Shown in pieces: positions 1-6,018 of a stretch of 6,779 bases of DNA (positions are counted from its first letter, which is position 1; every line of letters begins with the position of its first letter). A model generated the notes under the pieces. It had not been told where the DNA came from and did not search any database. It saw only the letters and a program-made list of their open reading frames with translations. Position numbers and translations under genes: made by a program. The stretch lies in the NCBI GenBank assembly GCA_018820745.1, contig JAHJNP010000265.1:1-6779 (forward strand), read 5' to 3'. Source of the stretch: Gammaproteobacteria bacterium (GTDB lineage: Bacteria; Pseudomonadota; Gammaproteobacteria; Burkholderiales; Thiobacillaceae).

Positions 1-268
1 CGGCCAGTTCAGGGTTCAGCGGATCGATGCGCAGGCCGACGATATGGACCGTCTGTCCGCCCCAACTCACCGAGATTTCGACGCCGGGGATCAGCGTCAG
101 CCCGGCCGCGTCCGCTGCCATCTGCGCAACGGCGATCCCTGCCACGTCGTCGTGATCGGTCAGGGCGAGCGCGTGCACGCCGTTGGCCGCGGCGCGGGCA
201 ACCACGTCGGCGGGCGACAACACACCGTCGGACACATTGGAATGGCAATGCAGATCGATATTGAGCAT
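1..268 (-). CDS. rnm: PHP-domain 3',5'-nucleoside bisphosphate phosphatase (YciV/RNase AM type), 5' part only
   Basis: Only the first 89 codons are in the window; the gene runs off the left edge. The family is about 280 residues long and hydrolyses 3'-phosphate from 3',5'-bisphosphonucleotides; the E. coli member also trims short RNA 5' ends. The visible part carries the amino-terminal PHP metal-site motifs in order: DLHCHS (His7, His9), SDG (Asp14), LTDHD (Asp38, His39), PGVEIS (Glu64) and TVHIVG (His75). The ATG at 268 is chosen because DLHCHS normally sits within the first ten residues. There is no clear Shine-Dalgarno sequence. The gene is divergent from yciB across a 119-base spacer that holds an extended -10 promoter candidate on this strand. 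Membership of the PHP superfamily is certain; the exact substrate rests on family similarity (TrpH/YciV subgroup) because the carboxy-terminal two thirds are not visible. Confidence 0.88.
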   Translation of the reverse strand, partial: MLNIDLHCHSNVSDGVLSPADVVARAAANGVHALALTDHDDVAGIAVAQMAADAAGLTLIPGVEISVSWGGQTVHIVGLRIDPLNPELA

Positions 269-286
269 CGATGATCGGGAGCGGGC

Positions 287-309
287 GACCAGGGCAAAAG
301 CGCTTGGTC
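287..309 (-). other. Stem-loop in the leader of the PHP-domain gene
   Basis: Inverted repeat with arms GACCAGGGC and GC(G)CTTGGTC around an AAAA loop: nine base pairs including one G-T pair and one bulged base. It lies between the candidate minus-strand promoter at 320-328 and the start codon at 268, so it would be near the 5' end of that transcript. No uridine run follows it on either strand, so it is not an intrinsic terminator. A role in mRNA stability or translation is possible but unproven. Confidence 0.35.
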
Positions 310-319
310 AGGAGGGGGA

Positions 320-328
320 ATCATAGCA
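320..328 (-). promoter_or_regulatory. Candidate extended -10 promoter for the PHP-domain gene
   Basis: The minus strand reads TGCTATGAT here: a TATGAT hexamer (5 of 6 to TATAAT) preceded by the TGn extension that can replace a good -35. No convincing -35 hexamer lies 16-18 bases upstream. The predicted start would give a leader of roughly 45 bases to the ATG at 268. Assigned by motif only. Confidence 0.45.
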
Positions 329-387
329 AAATAAGCAGCCGCCCGAATTTCAGCGGGCCGAAGTGCCATCCGAATGAAAAAAGCACC

Positions 388-1035
388 ATGAAAAAACTGC
401 TGTTCGACCTGTTTCCCGTCATTATCTTTTTTATCGCCTACAAAATCGGCGATGCCAACGCCGAAGCCACGCGCGCCTTCATGGCCGGCGTGGGTCTGCC
501 GCAGCCCGCGGGCGCCGGCGAAAAGCCCGGCATCTACCTCGCCACCCTGGTCGCCATCGTCGCCAGCTTCGGGCAGATCGGCTGGGTCAAGCTGCGCGGT
601 CACAAGGTCGAAACCATGCTTTGGGTCACCCTGGGCATCATCGTGGTGTTCGGCGGCGCCACCCTGTGGCTGCACGACGAGAGCTTCATCAAGTGGAAGC
701 CGACCGTGCTGTACTGGATCTTTTCCGCCATCATTTTTGGCGCCGCGGCCTTTGGCCGCAACGTCATCAAAAGCCTGATGGGCAAGCAGATGGAACTTCC
801 TGCTCCCGCCTGGAGTCGACTGAATGCGAGTTGGGGCGGATTTTTTGCCGTCATGGGGCTTGCAAATCTGATTGTCGCCTTCAACTTCTCGACTGATGCC
901 TGGGTCAACTTCAAGCTGTTCGGCAGTCTGGGGCTGATGCTGGTGTTCGTGATCGGTCAGAGCATGATGCTGACCAAATACCTGGATAAAGCCGATCTGG
1001 ACCAAGCCAAACTGGACAAGGAAGAAAAACAATAA
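388..1035 (+). CDS. yciB: YciB/IspZ family inner-membrane protein (septation protein A homologue)
   Basis: 215-residue polytopic inner-membrane protein. The YciB family affects cell-envelope integrity and septation; its biochemical activity is not settled. Family hallmarks are all visible: an amino-terminal [10 protein letters not shown] motif (residues 3-12), the central [19 protein letters not shown] block (89-107), the W-LN-SW-FF block (142-153) and the WVNFK-FG segment (172-179) before the last membrane helix. Hydrophobic stretches fall at about 8-20, 49-65, 77-93, 105-121, 150-166 and 179-195. It is longer than the roughly 180-residue E. coli protein because of extra sequence at residues 21-48 and a charged tail rich in Lys, Asp and Glu. 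The ATG at 388 is chosen because the conserved KLLFDLFP follows directly; an in-frame ATG at 271 would add 39 residues of non-conserved sequence. It is first in an operon with yciI and bolA and overlaps yciI by one base. Confidence 0.95.
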   Translation: MKKLLFDLFPVIIFFIAYKIGDANAEATRAFMAGVGLPQPAGAGEKPGIYLATLVAIVASFGQIGWVKLRGHKVETMLWVTLGIIVVFGGATLWLHDESFIKWKPTVLYWIFSAIIFGAAAFGRNVIKSLMGKQMELPAPAWSRLNASWGGFFAVMGLANLIVAFNFSTDAWVNFKLFGSLGLMLVFVIGQSMMLTKYLDKADLDQAKLDKEEKQ

Positions 1036-1337
1036 TGCTTTATGCCATCGTCGGGCAGGATGTGCCCGACAGCCTGAATCTGCGGCTTGCCGCCCGCCCC
1101 GCGCATCTCGATCGCCTGCACGCGCTGCAACAGGCCGGACGGCTGCTGCTGGCGGGCCCGTTCCCCAACATCGACGGCAACGACCCGGGCAGCGCAGGCT
1201 TTTCCGGCAGCCTGATCGTCGCCGAATTCGCCACGCTGGCCGACGCGCAAGCATGGGCCGATGCCGATCCCTACGTGGCAGCGGGCATCTATGCCGGCGT
1301 CAGCGTCAAACCATTCAAGAAAGTGTTCCCTCAATGA
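1035..1337 (+). CDS. yciI: YciI family protein
   Basis: 100-residue YciI-like protein with a ferredoxin-like alpha/beta fold, related to muconolactone isomerase and DGPF-type domains. No enzymatic role is established for the family. Seen here: start MLYAIVGQD, the RPAHL segment with the conserved His24 of the putative active site, LLLAGPFP (37-44), the strand SLIVAEF (59-65) and the carboxy-terminal [19 protein letters not shown] block (76-94). The length fits the family. The start codon shares its A with the yciB stop codon, and AAGGAAG about ten bases upstream, inside yciB, can serve as ribosome-binding site. The stop overlaps bolA as ATGA. This arrangement predicts translational coupling of yciB, yciI and bolA. 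The protein is probably cytosolic, with no signal peptide or membrane helix. Confidence 0.93.
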   Translation: MLYAIVGQDVPDSLNLRLAARPAHLDRLHALQQAGRLLLAGPFPNIDGNDPGSAGFSGSLIVAEFATLADAQAWADADPYVAAGIYAGVSVKPFKKVFPQ

Positions 1338-1597
1338 GCACGACCGATCTGATCCGCCAGCGCCTCGCCGCGCTGGAACCCGAAACCTATACCCTGGAAG
1401 ACGAAAGCGCCCAGCACAAGGGCCATGCCGGTGCCGCATCGGGCGGCGGGCATTTCCGTCTCACAATAGTGTCACCCAGGTTCCGTAACCTCTCCACCCT
1501 CGCCCGTCACCGGCTGGTTTACGAAGCCATGGGCGAGCTGATGCAGCGCGATATCCACGCGCTGTCGATTACCGCCCTAACCCCGGAAGAACTTTAA
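1334..1597 (+). CDS. bolA: BolA family protein (Fe-S/glutaredoxin partner)
   Basis: 87-residue BolA-fold protein. Family members bind monothiol glutaredoxins (Grx4/GrxD type), form bridged [2Fe-2S] complexes and influence envelope and stress responses. Seen here: His28-Lys-Gly-His31 in the variable loop, [11 protein letters not shown] (37-47), [11 protein letters not shown] (56-66) with the conserved Arg-His-Arg that supplies a cluster ligand, and [13 protein letters not shown] (74-86). The usual F-G-S turn before RHR is replaced by F-RNLST here. The start is ATG at 1334, overlapping the yciI stop by four bases (ATGA); an upstream in-frame start at 1253 lies entirely within yciI and adds non-family sequence. 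It is followed after 11 bases by the prolyl isomerase gene. BolA versus IbaG subgroup is assigned by the HKGHAG...H pattern, which favours BolA proper. Confidence 0.92.
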   Translation: MSTTDLIRQRLAALEPETYTLEDESAQHKGHAGAASGGGHFRLTIVSPRFRNLSTLARHRLVYEAMGELMQRDIHALSITALTPEEL

Positions 1598-1608
1598 AAG
1601 GAATCCCC

Positions 1609-2424
1609 ATGCGCCTCGCCCCTCTCCCCGCCCTGATCCTGCTGGCCCTGTCCCCGCTGGCGCTAGCACAGACCCCTGCCCCTGCTGTGGCCACCCCTGC
1701 AGTTGACGCCAGCAAACCGCTGGCCGTGGTCAACGGCAAGGAAATTCCCGCCTTGTACGGCGAACTGGTCAAACGTGAAATGTCCCAGGGGCAGCCCGAC
1801 TCCCCGCAACTCGACGCGCGCGTGCGCGAGTCGCTGATCAACCTGGAACTGCTGTCGCGCGCCGCCCAGGACAAGGGGCTCGACAAGAACCCGCAACTGG
1901 CCGCCGCACTGGATATCCGCCGCCAGGATCAACTGGCCAAGGCCTACCTGGAAGACTACGTCAAAGCCCACCCGATCACCGACGCAGAAATCCAGGCCAC
2001 CTATGACAAGGCCAAAGCGGGACCGGTTGAACCGGAGTACCGCGCGCACCACATCCTGGTACAAACCGAAGCCGAAGCGAAAAAGATCATTGCCGACCTC
2101 GGCAAGAAGGCCAAGTTCGAGGATCTCGCCAAGAAACAATCGAAAGACCCCGGCTCCGCCAAGAACGGCGGCGCGCTCGACTGGTCCGACCGCCGCGCGT
2201 ACGTGCCGGAGTTTTCCGACGCACTGGCCGGCCTGAAAAAGGGCGAAACCACGAAGACGCCGGTGAAGACGCAGTTCGGCTACCACGTCATTCGCCTCGA
2301 CGATACGCGCCAGCCGACGATGCCGCCGCTGGATGCGGTGCGCGGCGAAATCGTCAAGCAATTGCAGCAGTTGCGCATCCGCGACGCCATCGCGGCTGCG
2401 CGCGTCGATGCAAAAATCGAATAA
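1609..2424 (+). CDS. Periplasmic parvulin-type peptidylprolyl cis-trans isomerase
   Basis: 271-residue secreted foldase of the PpiC/SurA/PrsA superfamily. It is predicted to catalyse cis-trans isomerisation of Xaa-Pro bonds in exported proteins in the periplasm. Residues 1-20 form a signal peptide with a hydrophobic core and an A-L-A cleavage site before Gln21; there is no lipobox cysteine. A Pro/Ala-rich linker (21-36) precedes a helical SurA_N-like region (about 37-140). The parvulin domain spans about 143-234, with AHHILV (146-151), FEDLAKKQSKDPGSAKNGG (170-188), the FSDALAGLKKGE segment (202-213) and the closing FGYHVIRLDD (223-232). A short helical tail follows. AAGGAA five bases before the ATG is a strong ribosome-binding site. 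It sits 11 bases after bolA and is probably last in, or nearly last in, the yciB operon. The specific family name (SurA, PpiD, PrsA-like) cannot be fixed; it has a single parvulin domain, unlike SurA. Confidence 0.94.
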   Translation: MRLAPLPALILLALSPLALAQTPAPAVATPAVDASKPLAVVNGKEIPALYGELVKREMSQGQPDSPQLDARVRESLINLELLSRAAQDKGLDKNPQLAAALDIRRQDQLAKAYLEDYVKAHPITDAEIQATYDKAKAGPVEPEYRAHHILVQTEAEAKKIIADLGKKAKFEDLAKKQSKDPGSAKNGGALDWSDRRAYVPEFSDALAGLKKGETTKTPVKTQFGYHVIRLDDTRQPTMPPLDAVRGEIVKQLQQLRIRDAIAAARVDAKIE

Positions 2425-2430
2425 TCAGCT

Positions 2431-2461
2431 AATAAAAAATTAGGCGGGGCATCGCTCCGCC
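2431..2461 (-). terminator. Intrinsic terminator-like hairpin between the parvulin gene and hfq, best oriented for the minus strand
   Basis: Arms GGCGGGGC (2443-2450) and GCTCCGCC (2454-2461) form an eight-pair stem with one G-T pair and a three-base loop. On the minus strand the stem is followed by TAATTTTTTATTAG, a textbook uridine run. On the plus strand it is followed only by TTCACCT, a weak tail, although it may still slow or protect the end of the upstream transcript. The AT-rich block next to it (2429-2443) is itself an inverted repeat CTAAT-AAAAA-ATTAG. The orientation suggests it stops minus-strand transcripts coming from the glycosyltransferase cluster through hfq. Confidence 0.55.
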
Positions 2462-2482
2462 TTCACCTACAGGGAGCCGAAC

Positions 2483-2731
2483 ATGGCCAAAGAACACAAT
2501 CAACTGCAAGACGTCTTCCTCAACACCCTGCGCAAGGAGCGCATTCCGGTGTCGGTGTTTCTTGTCAACGGCATCAAGCTGATGGGGCGGATCGAATCGT
2601 TCGACCAGTTCGTGGTGCTGCTCAAAGGGCAGGATCAGGCCGCGCAGATGATCTTCAAGCACGCCATCTCGACCATTTCGCCCTCGCGCGAAGTGGTGCT
2701 GCCGCCGCGCGACGCCGCCGCCGAAGCTTAA
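2483..2731 (+). CDS. hfq: RNA chaperone Hfq (divergent Sm-like protein)
   Basis: 82-residue Sm-fold RNA chaperone expected to form a hexameric ring that pairs small RNAs with mRNAs. Conserved parts: LQD at 8-10 and the proximal-face residues Gln9, Gln42, Phe43, Lys59 and His60; a basic rim RKER at 17-20; the Sm1 region [11 protein letters not shown] (23-33) and [10 protein letters not shown] (39-48); and the Sm2 KHAIST (59-64). Oddities against the E. coli protein: Val11 replaces the near-universal Pro10, Met34 replaces distal-face Gln33, Phe26 and Phe58 replace two tyrosines, and the loop after LLK is two residues longer (GQDQAA before QM). The tail is short and ends in an Ala/Glu stretch. 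AGGGAG lies six bases before the ATG. Hfq is usually found beside miaA or hflX; here it follows a parvulin gene and converges on a glycosyltransferase gene, six bases away. It may be the main Hfq of this organism or a second copy. Confidence 0.95.
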   Translation: MAKEHNQLQDVFLNTLRKERIPVSVFLVNGIKLMGRIESFDQFVVLLKGQDQAAQMIFKHAISTISPSREVVLPPRDAAAEA

Positions 2732-2737
2732 GCGCTT

Positions 2738-4330
2738 CTACTCAACGTGAACGGGTAGCAGTCTGGCCGCTGCCTGCGCGTTCACCAGAACGGCCGCCCC
2801 CCCGCGATACGCCTGTTTGTGCCGGGCTGGAATCGCATCCAGGTTCTGCCCGTCTTTCAGATAAATCACCACATAGGCCTCAGGGTGCGCGGCCAGCCAA
2901 CGCGTCAGTTCGACACCCTGAAGTTCGACCAGCGGAGCTTCCAGACGGCCCAGGAACTGGTATTGCGCGTGGTATCTCGCAGCATTCGCCACCGGCAACC
3001 CTTCGTCCTGCACCTGCCTGATCGCCTGCGCCATCGGCTTGATGTCGTAGAGGGGGCCGATCGAGCGTGTGGCGGCCAACTGCACCAATGCCACCATGGC
3101 CACCCCCAGCAGTGCCAGATTCAGCACCGGTGAAACGCCCCGCCGCCCGGCCACCCAAACCGCCAGGGCCAGCAGCACCAGCAGCACGCCCGGCCAGACT
3201 GGCGGCAACGCCGCCACCTGGTCGTGCAGTGCGGCAACCTGCCCGCTGGCCGCCAGAATCAATGCCCCCCCCAACGCCATGACCAGCAGCGCCGGCAAAC
3301 CCACGCGGGAACTTGAGCGGTCTGCCAGCACGCGTGCCATCAGCAAAGCAAACGCCGGAAACAAAGGGACCAGATAATGCGGCTGCTTGCCGCTGATGAA
3401 GGAAAACGCGATAAACACCGGCAGCATCCAGGCCAGGCAAAAGCGCATGCCGCGATCCAGGCCGAGCCGGCGGTGATGCGCCAGCGCCTTCCATAGCCCG
3501 GGCCAGACAAACCACGGAAACAGCAGCAGCGGCAACAGCGGCAGATACCACCAGAACGGCCGCCGATGGGCGAAAGACTCGACCATGCGGTCAGCGGTCT
3601 GGCCCCAGAAAATCGCATTGCGATACGCTTCGCCGCCCGCCATGCCGGCCGGGATCGCCCACATCAGCGCGATGGCCGCGCCCAGCAGTACCGCCAGCAG
3701 CACGCCGCCGAACCAGCGGCCCCAACGCAGACCCGGATTCCACCAGGGCGCCAGCACGGTGATCGGCAGCAAATTCAGCAGAATGACCGGCCCCTTGGTC
3801 AGAACGCCGAGCCCAATTGCGATTCCCAGCAGGACAAATCCGCGCCGCTTGCCCGCGGCGGCGGCGAGCACGCCGTGCATGCCGAACAGCACCCAGAATG
3901 CCAGCATCACGTCGAACATGACCGAGGTGGAGAAAAGCGCCCACAGCAGCGCGCTCACCAGCACCAGCGCAGCCCGTCCGCCGAGACCGGCATGCTGCGG
4001 CCACAGACGACGGGCGAGCAAATAGGTCAGCAGTAGCGCACCGGCAGAAAACAGCGGCAGCACCAGGCGCGGCCACCAGTCGTTGACACCGAACAGCGCC
4101 CAGCCCGCATGGAACATCCAGAACATGAAAGGCGGCTTGTGGCTGTAGGGCTCACCGTTCTTGAACGGCACCAGGAAATCGCCGCGCAGCCACATCTCCC
4201 AGGCGGCGCTGACGTAGCGCGTTTCGTCGATCGGCGCCAGCGGCCTCGTCAACAGCGCCACCGCAGTCAGCGTCGCCAGCAGCAGCAGGCTCAGCAGCAG
4301 GCCGCGCCCGGAGAAATCAGGATTTCGCAT
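2738..4330 (-). CDS. GT39/ArnT-like integral-membrane glycosyltransferase
   Basis: 530-residue polytopic membrane protein of the ArnT/PMT (GT-C, family 39) type. Such enzymes take a sugar from a polyprenyl-phosphate donor and transfer it at the periplasmic face to lipid A, other lipids or proteins. The first periplasmic loop carries the family signature: Asp35-Glu36-Thr-Arg38-Tyr39 (catalytic acidic pair), GDFLVP (50-55), NGEPY and HKPPFMFW (64-71). Further conserved points are FD140 in the third hydrophobic region, GVLTKGP (175-181) and SGKQPHYLVPLFP (313-325). About ten or more hydrophobic segments cover residues 11-420, and a soluble periplasmic domain of about 110 residues follows. The ATG at 4330 is preferred, overlapping the upstream gene by 14 bases; an in-frame ATG at 4372 would add 14 basic residues. 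It is last in the GT2-VTT-GT39 cluster and its stop lies six bases from the hfq stop. The acceptor is unknown, so arnT is not assigned. Confidence 0.9.
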   Translation of the reverse strand: MRNPDFSGRGLLLSLLLLATLTAVALLTRPLAPIDETRYVSAAWEMWLRGDFLVPFKNGEPYSHKPPFMFWMFHAGWALFGVNDWWPRLVLPLFSAGALLLTYLLARRLWPQHAGLGGRAALVLVSALLWALFSTSVMFDVMLAFWVLFGMHGVLAAAAGKRRGFVLLGIAIGLGVLTKGPVILLNLLPITVLAPWWNPGLRWGRWFGGVLLAVLLGAAIALMWAIPAGMAGGEAYRNAIFWGQTADRMVESFAHRRPFWWYLPLLPLLLFPWFVWPGLWKALAHHRRLGLDRGMRFCLAWMLPVFIAFSFISGKQPHYLVPLFPAFALLMARVLADRSSSRVGLPALLVMALGGALILAASGQVAALHDQVAALPPVWPGVLLVLLALAVWVAGRRGVSPVLNLALLGVAMVALVQLAATRSIGPLYDIKPMAQAIRQVQDEGLPVANAARYHAQYQFLGRLEAPLVELQGVELTRWLAAHPEAYVVIYLKDGQNLDAIPARHKQAYRGGAAVLVNAQAAARLLPVHVE

Positions 4331-5036
4331 CAGGTTCAGGCGTTGAAGGTTCGGTTTCGTCCAGCGCGGCATCGATTTGCGGATCGAGACTCTGGCCGTG
4401 TCGGAAACGGTGATAAAGATAAGCGCCGAGTGCGCCGGAGATCAGGAACAGGCCGATGGCCAGCGCGATTTTGAGCGCCGGGGCGATGTGGACGCCGCTG
4501 CCGACCAGCGCGAATACCAATGTCTGCGGCAGATAGCCGAACAAGGTGCCGGAAAAAAAATGCACGGGGCGAATGCTGGAAATGCCTGCCGCCAGATTGG
4601 TCAGCAGATTGCTGCCCACCGGCAGCAGCCGGATCAGCACCGTCATCGAAAACGGGTGATCGTGAATGAAGCGATCGAAACGCCCGGCGCGTTGTCCCAG
4701 CCGTGCGCGCAGCAGACCCTTGCCGAAAAAGCGCGCATAAACAAAACTCAGCATGCAACCGAGCAGCGCCGCCAGCGCACCGAGCATCGTGCCCAGCCCG
4801 ATGCTGAAGGCGTAGCCGCCGAGAAAAGCGATGATCTGGCGCGGCAGGCCGATCGCGGTGAACAGCCCGCCCATCAGCAGAAACAGCAGCGCGCCGTTGA
4901 CGCCGTGGCCGCGCACCCGCGCATCGATCCAGGCCTCGTTGACGCTGCTGCCGAGATCGCTGGCATTGAACAGGTAGCCCAGCAGCGCCAGGCTCAGCAT
5001 CAGCGACAGGCCCTTGAGGATGACGCGCGCTTTCAT
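4317..5036 (-). CDS. TVP38/TMEM64 (VTT domain, DedA superfamily) membrane protein
   Basis: 239-residue inner-membrane protein of the VTT (formerly SNARE-associated) superfamily. Relatives in the wider DedA group include bacterial undecaprenyl-phosphate translocases and eukaryotic lipid scramblases. An amino-terminal helix (about 7-23) is followed by hydrophobic regions at about 46-62, 66-102, 130-150, 160-182 and 184-206. The family pattern is seen as GLPRQIIAFLGGYAFSIG (63-80), a small-residue-rich helix ending in YARFFGKG (100-107), and the second re-entrant motif RLLPVGSN-LTNLAAG (136-151), with Arg136, Pro139, Asn143 and Asn147. The tail (212-239) is acidic and proline-rich. It starts 15 bases after the GT2 stop and its end overlaps the GT39 gene, so the three genes are very probably one transcript. 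In related clusters a small lipid-A-biosynthesis-like membrane protein often occupies this place, so a lipid-carrier transport role is plausible but inferred from context. Confidence 0.88.
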   Translation of the reverse strand: MKARVILKGLSLMLSLALLGYLFNASDLGSSVNEAWIDARVRGHGVNGALLFLLMGGLFTAIGLPRQIIAFLGGYAFSIGLGTMLGALAALLGCMLSFVYARFFGKGLLRARLGQRAGRFDRFIHDHPFSMTVLIRLLPVGSNLLTNLAAGISSIRPVHFFSGTLFGYLPQTLVFALVGSGVHIAPALKIALAIGLFLISGALGAYLYHRFRHGQSLDPQIDAALDETEPSTPEPDAKS

Positions 5037-5051
5037 CCAGGCCGCTTTCGT

Positions 5052-5801
5052 TCAGAGATCGGAGTCGGGCTCGATCGCCGGCAGGCGTACCCGCCGCTGC
5101 AGCCAGGCGACGCCGAACAGGTCGACGATTCCCACCCAAAGGCGATTGTGGACGCCGTATTTCGAGGTGCCGCGTTCGCGTGCGCGATGGTGGACCGGCA
5201 CCGACACCACCGCGCCGCCGTTGCGCATCACCAGTGCCGGCAGGAAGCGGTGCATGTGATCGAAGTTGGGCAAAGCCAGGAAGGTTTCGCGGGCGAACAC
5301 CTTGAGGCCGCAGCCGGTGTCCGGCGTGTTGTCGCGCAGCATGCGCGAGCGCACGCCATTGGCGATTTTCGACGACAGGCGGCGCAGGAAGGTGTCGTTG
5401 CGCCGGGCGCGCCAGCCCGCCAGCAATTCGAGGCTGGCGGGCTGCGCCGGGTTGGCCAGTTCAGCCAGCAGCGCCGGGATGTCGGCCGGGTCGTTCTGGC
5501 CGTCGCCGTCGAGGGTGGCGATCCACTCGTAGCGTGCTGCATTCACTCCGGTCGTCACCGCCCGGCTCTGCCCGCACGAGACGCGGTGGCGGATCGCCCG
5601 CAGCATCGGGAATTCGGCCTTCAGTGCCTGCAACCGTGCCGGGGTGGCATCGGTGCTGCCGTCGTCGACGTAAATGATTTCGAACGTGGTGCTGGCCGAC
5701 AGCGCTGCGGCGATTTCGCGCACCAGCGGCTCGACGTTGTCCTGTTCGTTCTTGACGGGAACAACCACGGACAGCCTGCCGTGGTAGGCATGTTTCGGCA
5801 T
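5052..5801 (-). CDS. DPM1/ArnC-like family 2 glycosyltransferase
   Basis: 249-residue GT-A fold glycosyltransferase, predicted to move a sugar from a nucleotide donor to undecaprenyl phosphate on the cytoplasmic face. Motifs in order: SVVVPVKNEQDNV (11-23) at the nucleotide site, YVDDGSTD (44-51) with Asp46-Asp47, CGQSRAVTTG (76-85), LDGDGQNDP (97-105) with the metal-binding Asp98-x-Asp100, DTGCGLKVFARE (161-172) and RERGTSKYG (208-216), the last typical of dolichol-phosphate-mannose-synthase relatives. Unlike ArnC, no carboxy-terminal membrane helix pair is present, so it should be soluble or peripherally bound. The start at 5801 lacks a clear Shine-Dalgarno sequence. The gene begins 26 bases after the 3' end of tRNA-Ser with no terminator between, and the VTT-family and GT39 genes follow directly. 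The pairing with GT39 supports polyprenyl-phosphate-sugar synthesis; which sugar is used cannot be told. Confidence 0.92.
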   Translation of the reverse strand: MPKHAYHGRLSVVVPVKNEQDNVEPLVREIAAALSASTTFEIIYVDDGSTDATPARLQALKAEFPMLRAIRHRVSCGQSRAVTTGVNAARYEWIATLDGDGQNDPADIPALLAELANPAQPASLELLAGWRARRNDTFLRRLSSKIANGVRSRMLRDNTPDTGCGLKVFARETFLALPNFDHMHRFLPALVMRNGGAVVSVPVHHRARERGTSKYGVHNRLWVGIVDLFGVAWLQRRVRLPAIEPDSDL

Positions 5802-5827
5802 GAAGTTCAGCGTGGTCGAATAATGTG

Positions 5828-5918
5828 TGGCGGAGAGGGCGGGATTCGAACCCGCGTTAGGATATTATCCTAAACACGCTTTCCAGGCGTGCGACTTAAA
5901 CCGCTCATCCACCTCTCC
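5828..5918 (-). tRNA. tRNA-Ser (anticodon GGA), CCA encoded
   Basis: The 91-base minus-strand gene folds as a class II tRNA. The acceptor stem is GGAGAGG/CCTCTCC with discriminator G and an encoded CCA. The anticodon stem CACGC/GCGTG encloses the loop CTGGAAA, giving anticodon GGA (5882-5884) for UCC and UCU. The T arm is GCGGG-TTCGAAT-CCCGC. The long variable arm is a perfect seven-pair stem, TTAGGAT-AAT-ATCCTAA, and identifies the tRNA as serine-specific. The gene is intact, with no sign of a duplicated 3' end that would mark an integrated element. It has its own promoter upstream (5930-5958). Confidence 0.97.
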
Positions 5919-5929
5919 GGGAGCGCCGC

Positions 5930-5958
5930 ATCATACCGGAAGCACCTGCGCGCGGCAA
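5930..5958 (-). promoter_or_regulatory. Housekeeping promoter of tRNA-Ser
   Basis: On the minus strand TTGCCG (5953-5958) and TATGAT (5930-5935) are separated by exactly 17 bases, matching 4 of 6 and 5 of 6 consensus positions. Transcription would start only about five bases before the mature tRNA. The GC-rich discriminator GCGGCGC after the -10 is typical of stable-RNA promoters under stringent control. It may also drive the glycosyltransferase genes downstream of the tRNA. Confidence 0.7.
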
Positions 5959-6018
5959 ACCGAAGTCGATCCCCAAGCCGCCTTTCCCTTCCCGGCGCAG
6001 GGAAATTGACTTCCACCT

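Noticed and set aside
304..332. Plus-strand TTGGTC-N17-CAAAAT as the yciB promoter
   Set aside because: Only 3 of 6 and 4 of 6 matches, at chance level for a spacer of this length, so not listed as a feature.
160..1254. A 364-codon minus-strand frame across yciB and yciI
   Set aside because: It runs antisense to two clear family members, has low-complexity Arg/Gly/His-rich composition and no recognisable domain.
1663..2361. A 232-codon minus-strand frame opposite the parvulin gene
   Set aside because: Composition is a mirror of the coding strand (Leu, Val, Gly, Arg repeats), with no domain and no start signals; the plus-strand parvulin is certain.
4377..5873. A 498-codon open frame on the plus strand, antisense to the GT2 and VTT genes
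   Set aside because: It is a GC-rich shadow of two well-recognised minus-strand genes and ends in the reverse of tRNA-Ser. Its final GGIRTRVRILS stretch is the familiar artefact of translating antisense through a tRNA-Ser gene.
5828..5918. tRNA-Ser as an integration site of a mobile element
   Set aside because: No integrase, no direct repeat of the tRNA 3' end and no change of composition next to it; both flanks are ordinary chromosomal genes.
5983..6005. Inverted repeat TTTCCC...GGGAAA upstream of grpE, considered as an operator
   Set aside because: Six-base arms of simple sequence with an 11-base loop, no match to CIRCE or another known operator; likely chance.
5827..6009. A 60-codon plus-strand frame beginning MAERAGFEPA
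   Set aside because: This is the well-known spurious product of reading the antisense of a tRNA-Ser gene; it has no ribosome-binding site and overlaps the intact tRNA.
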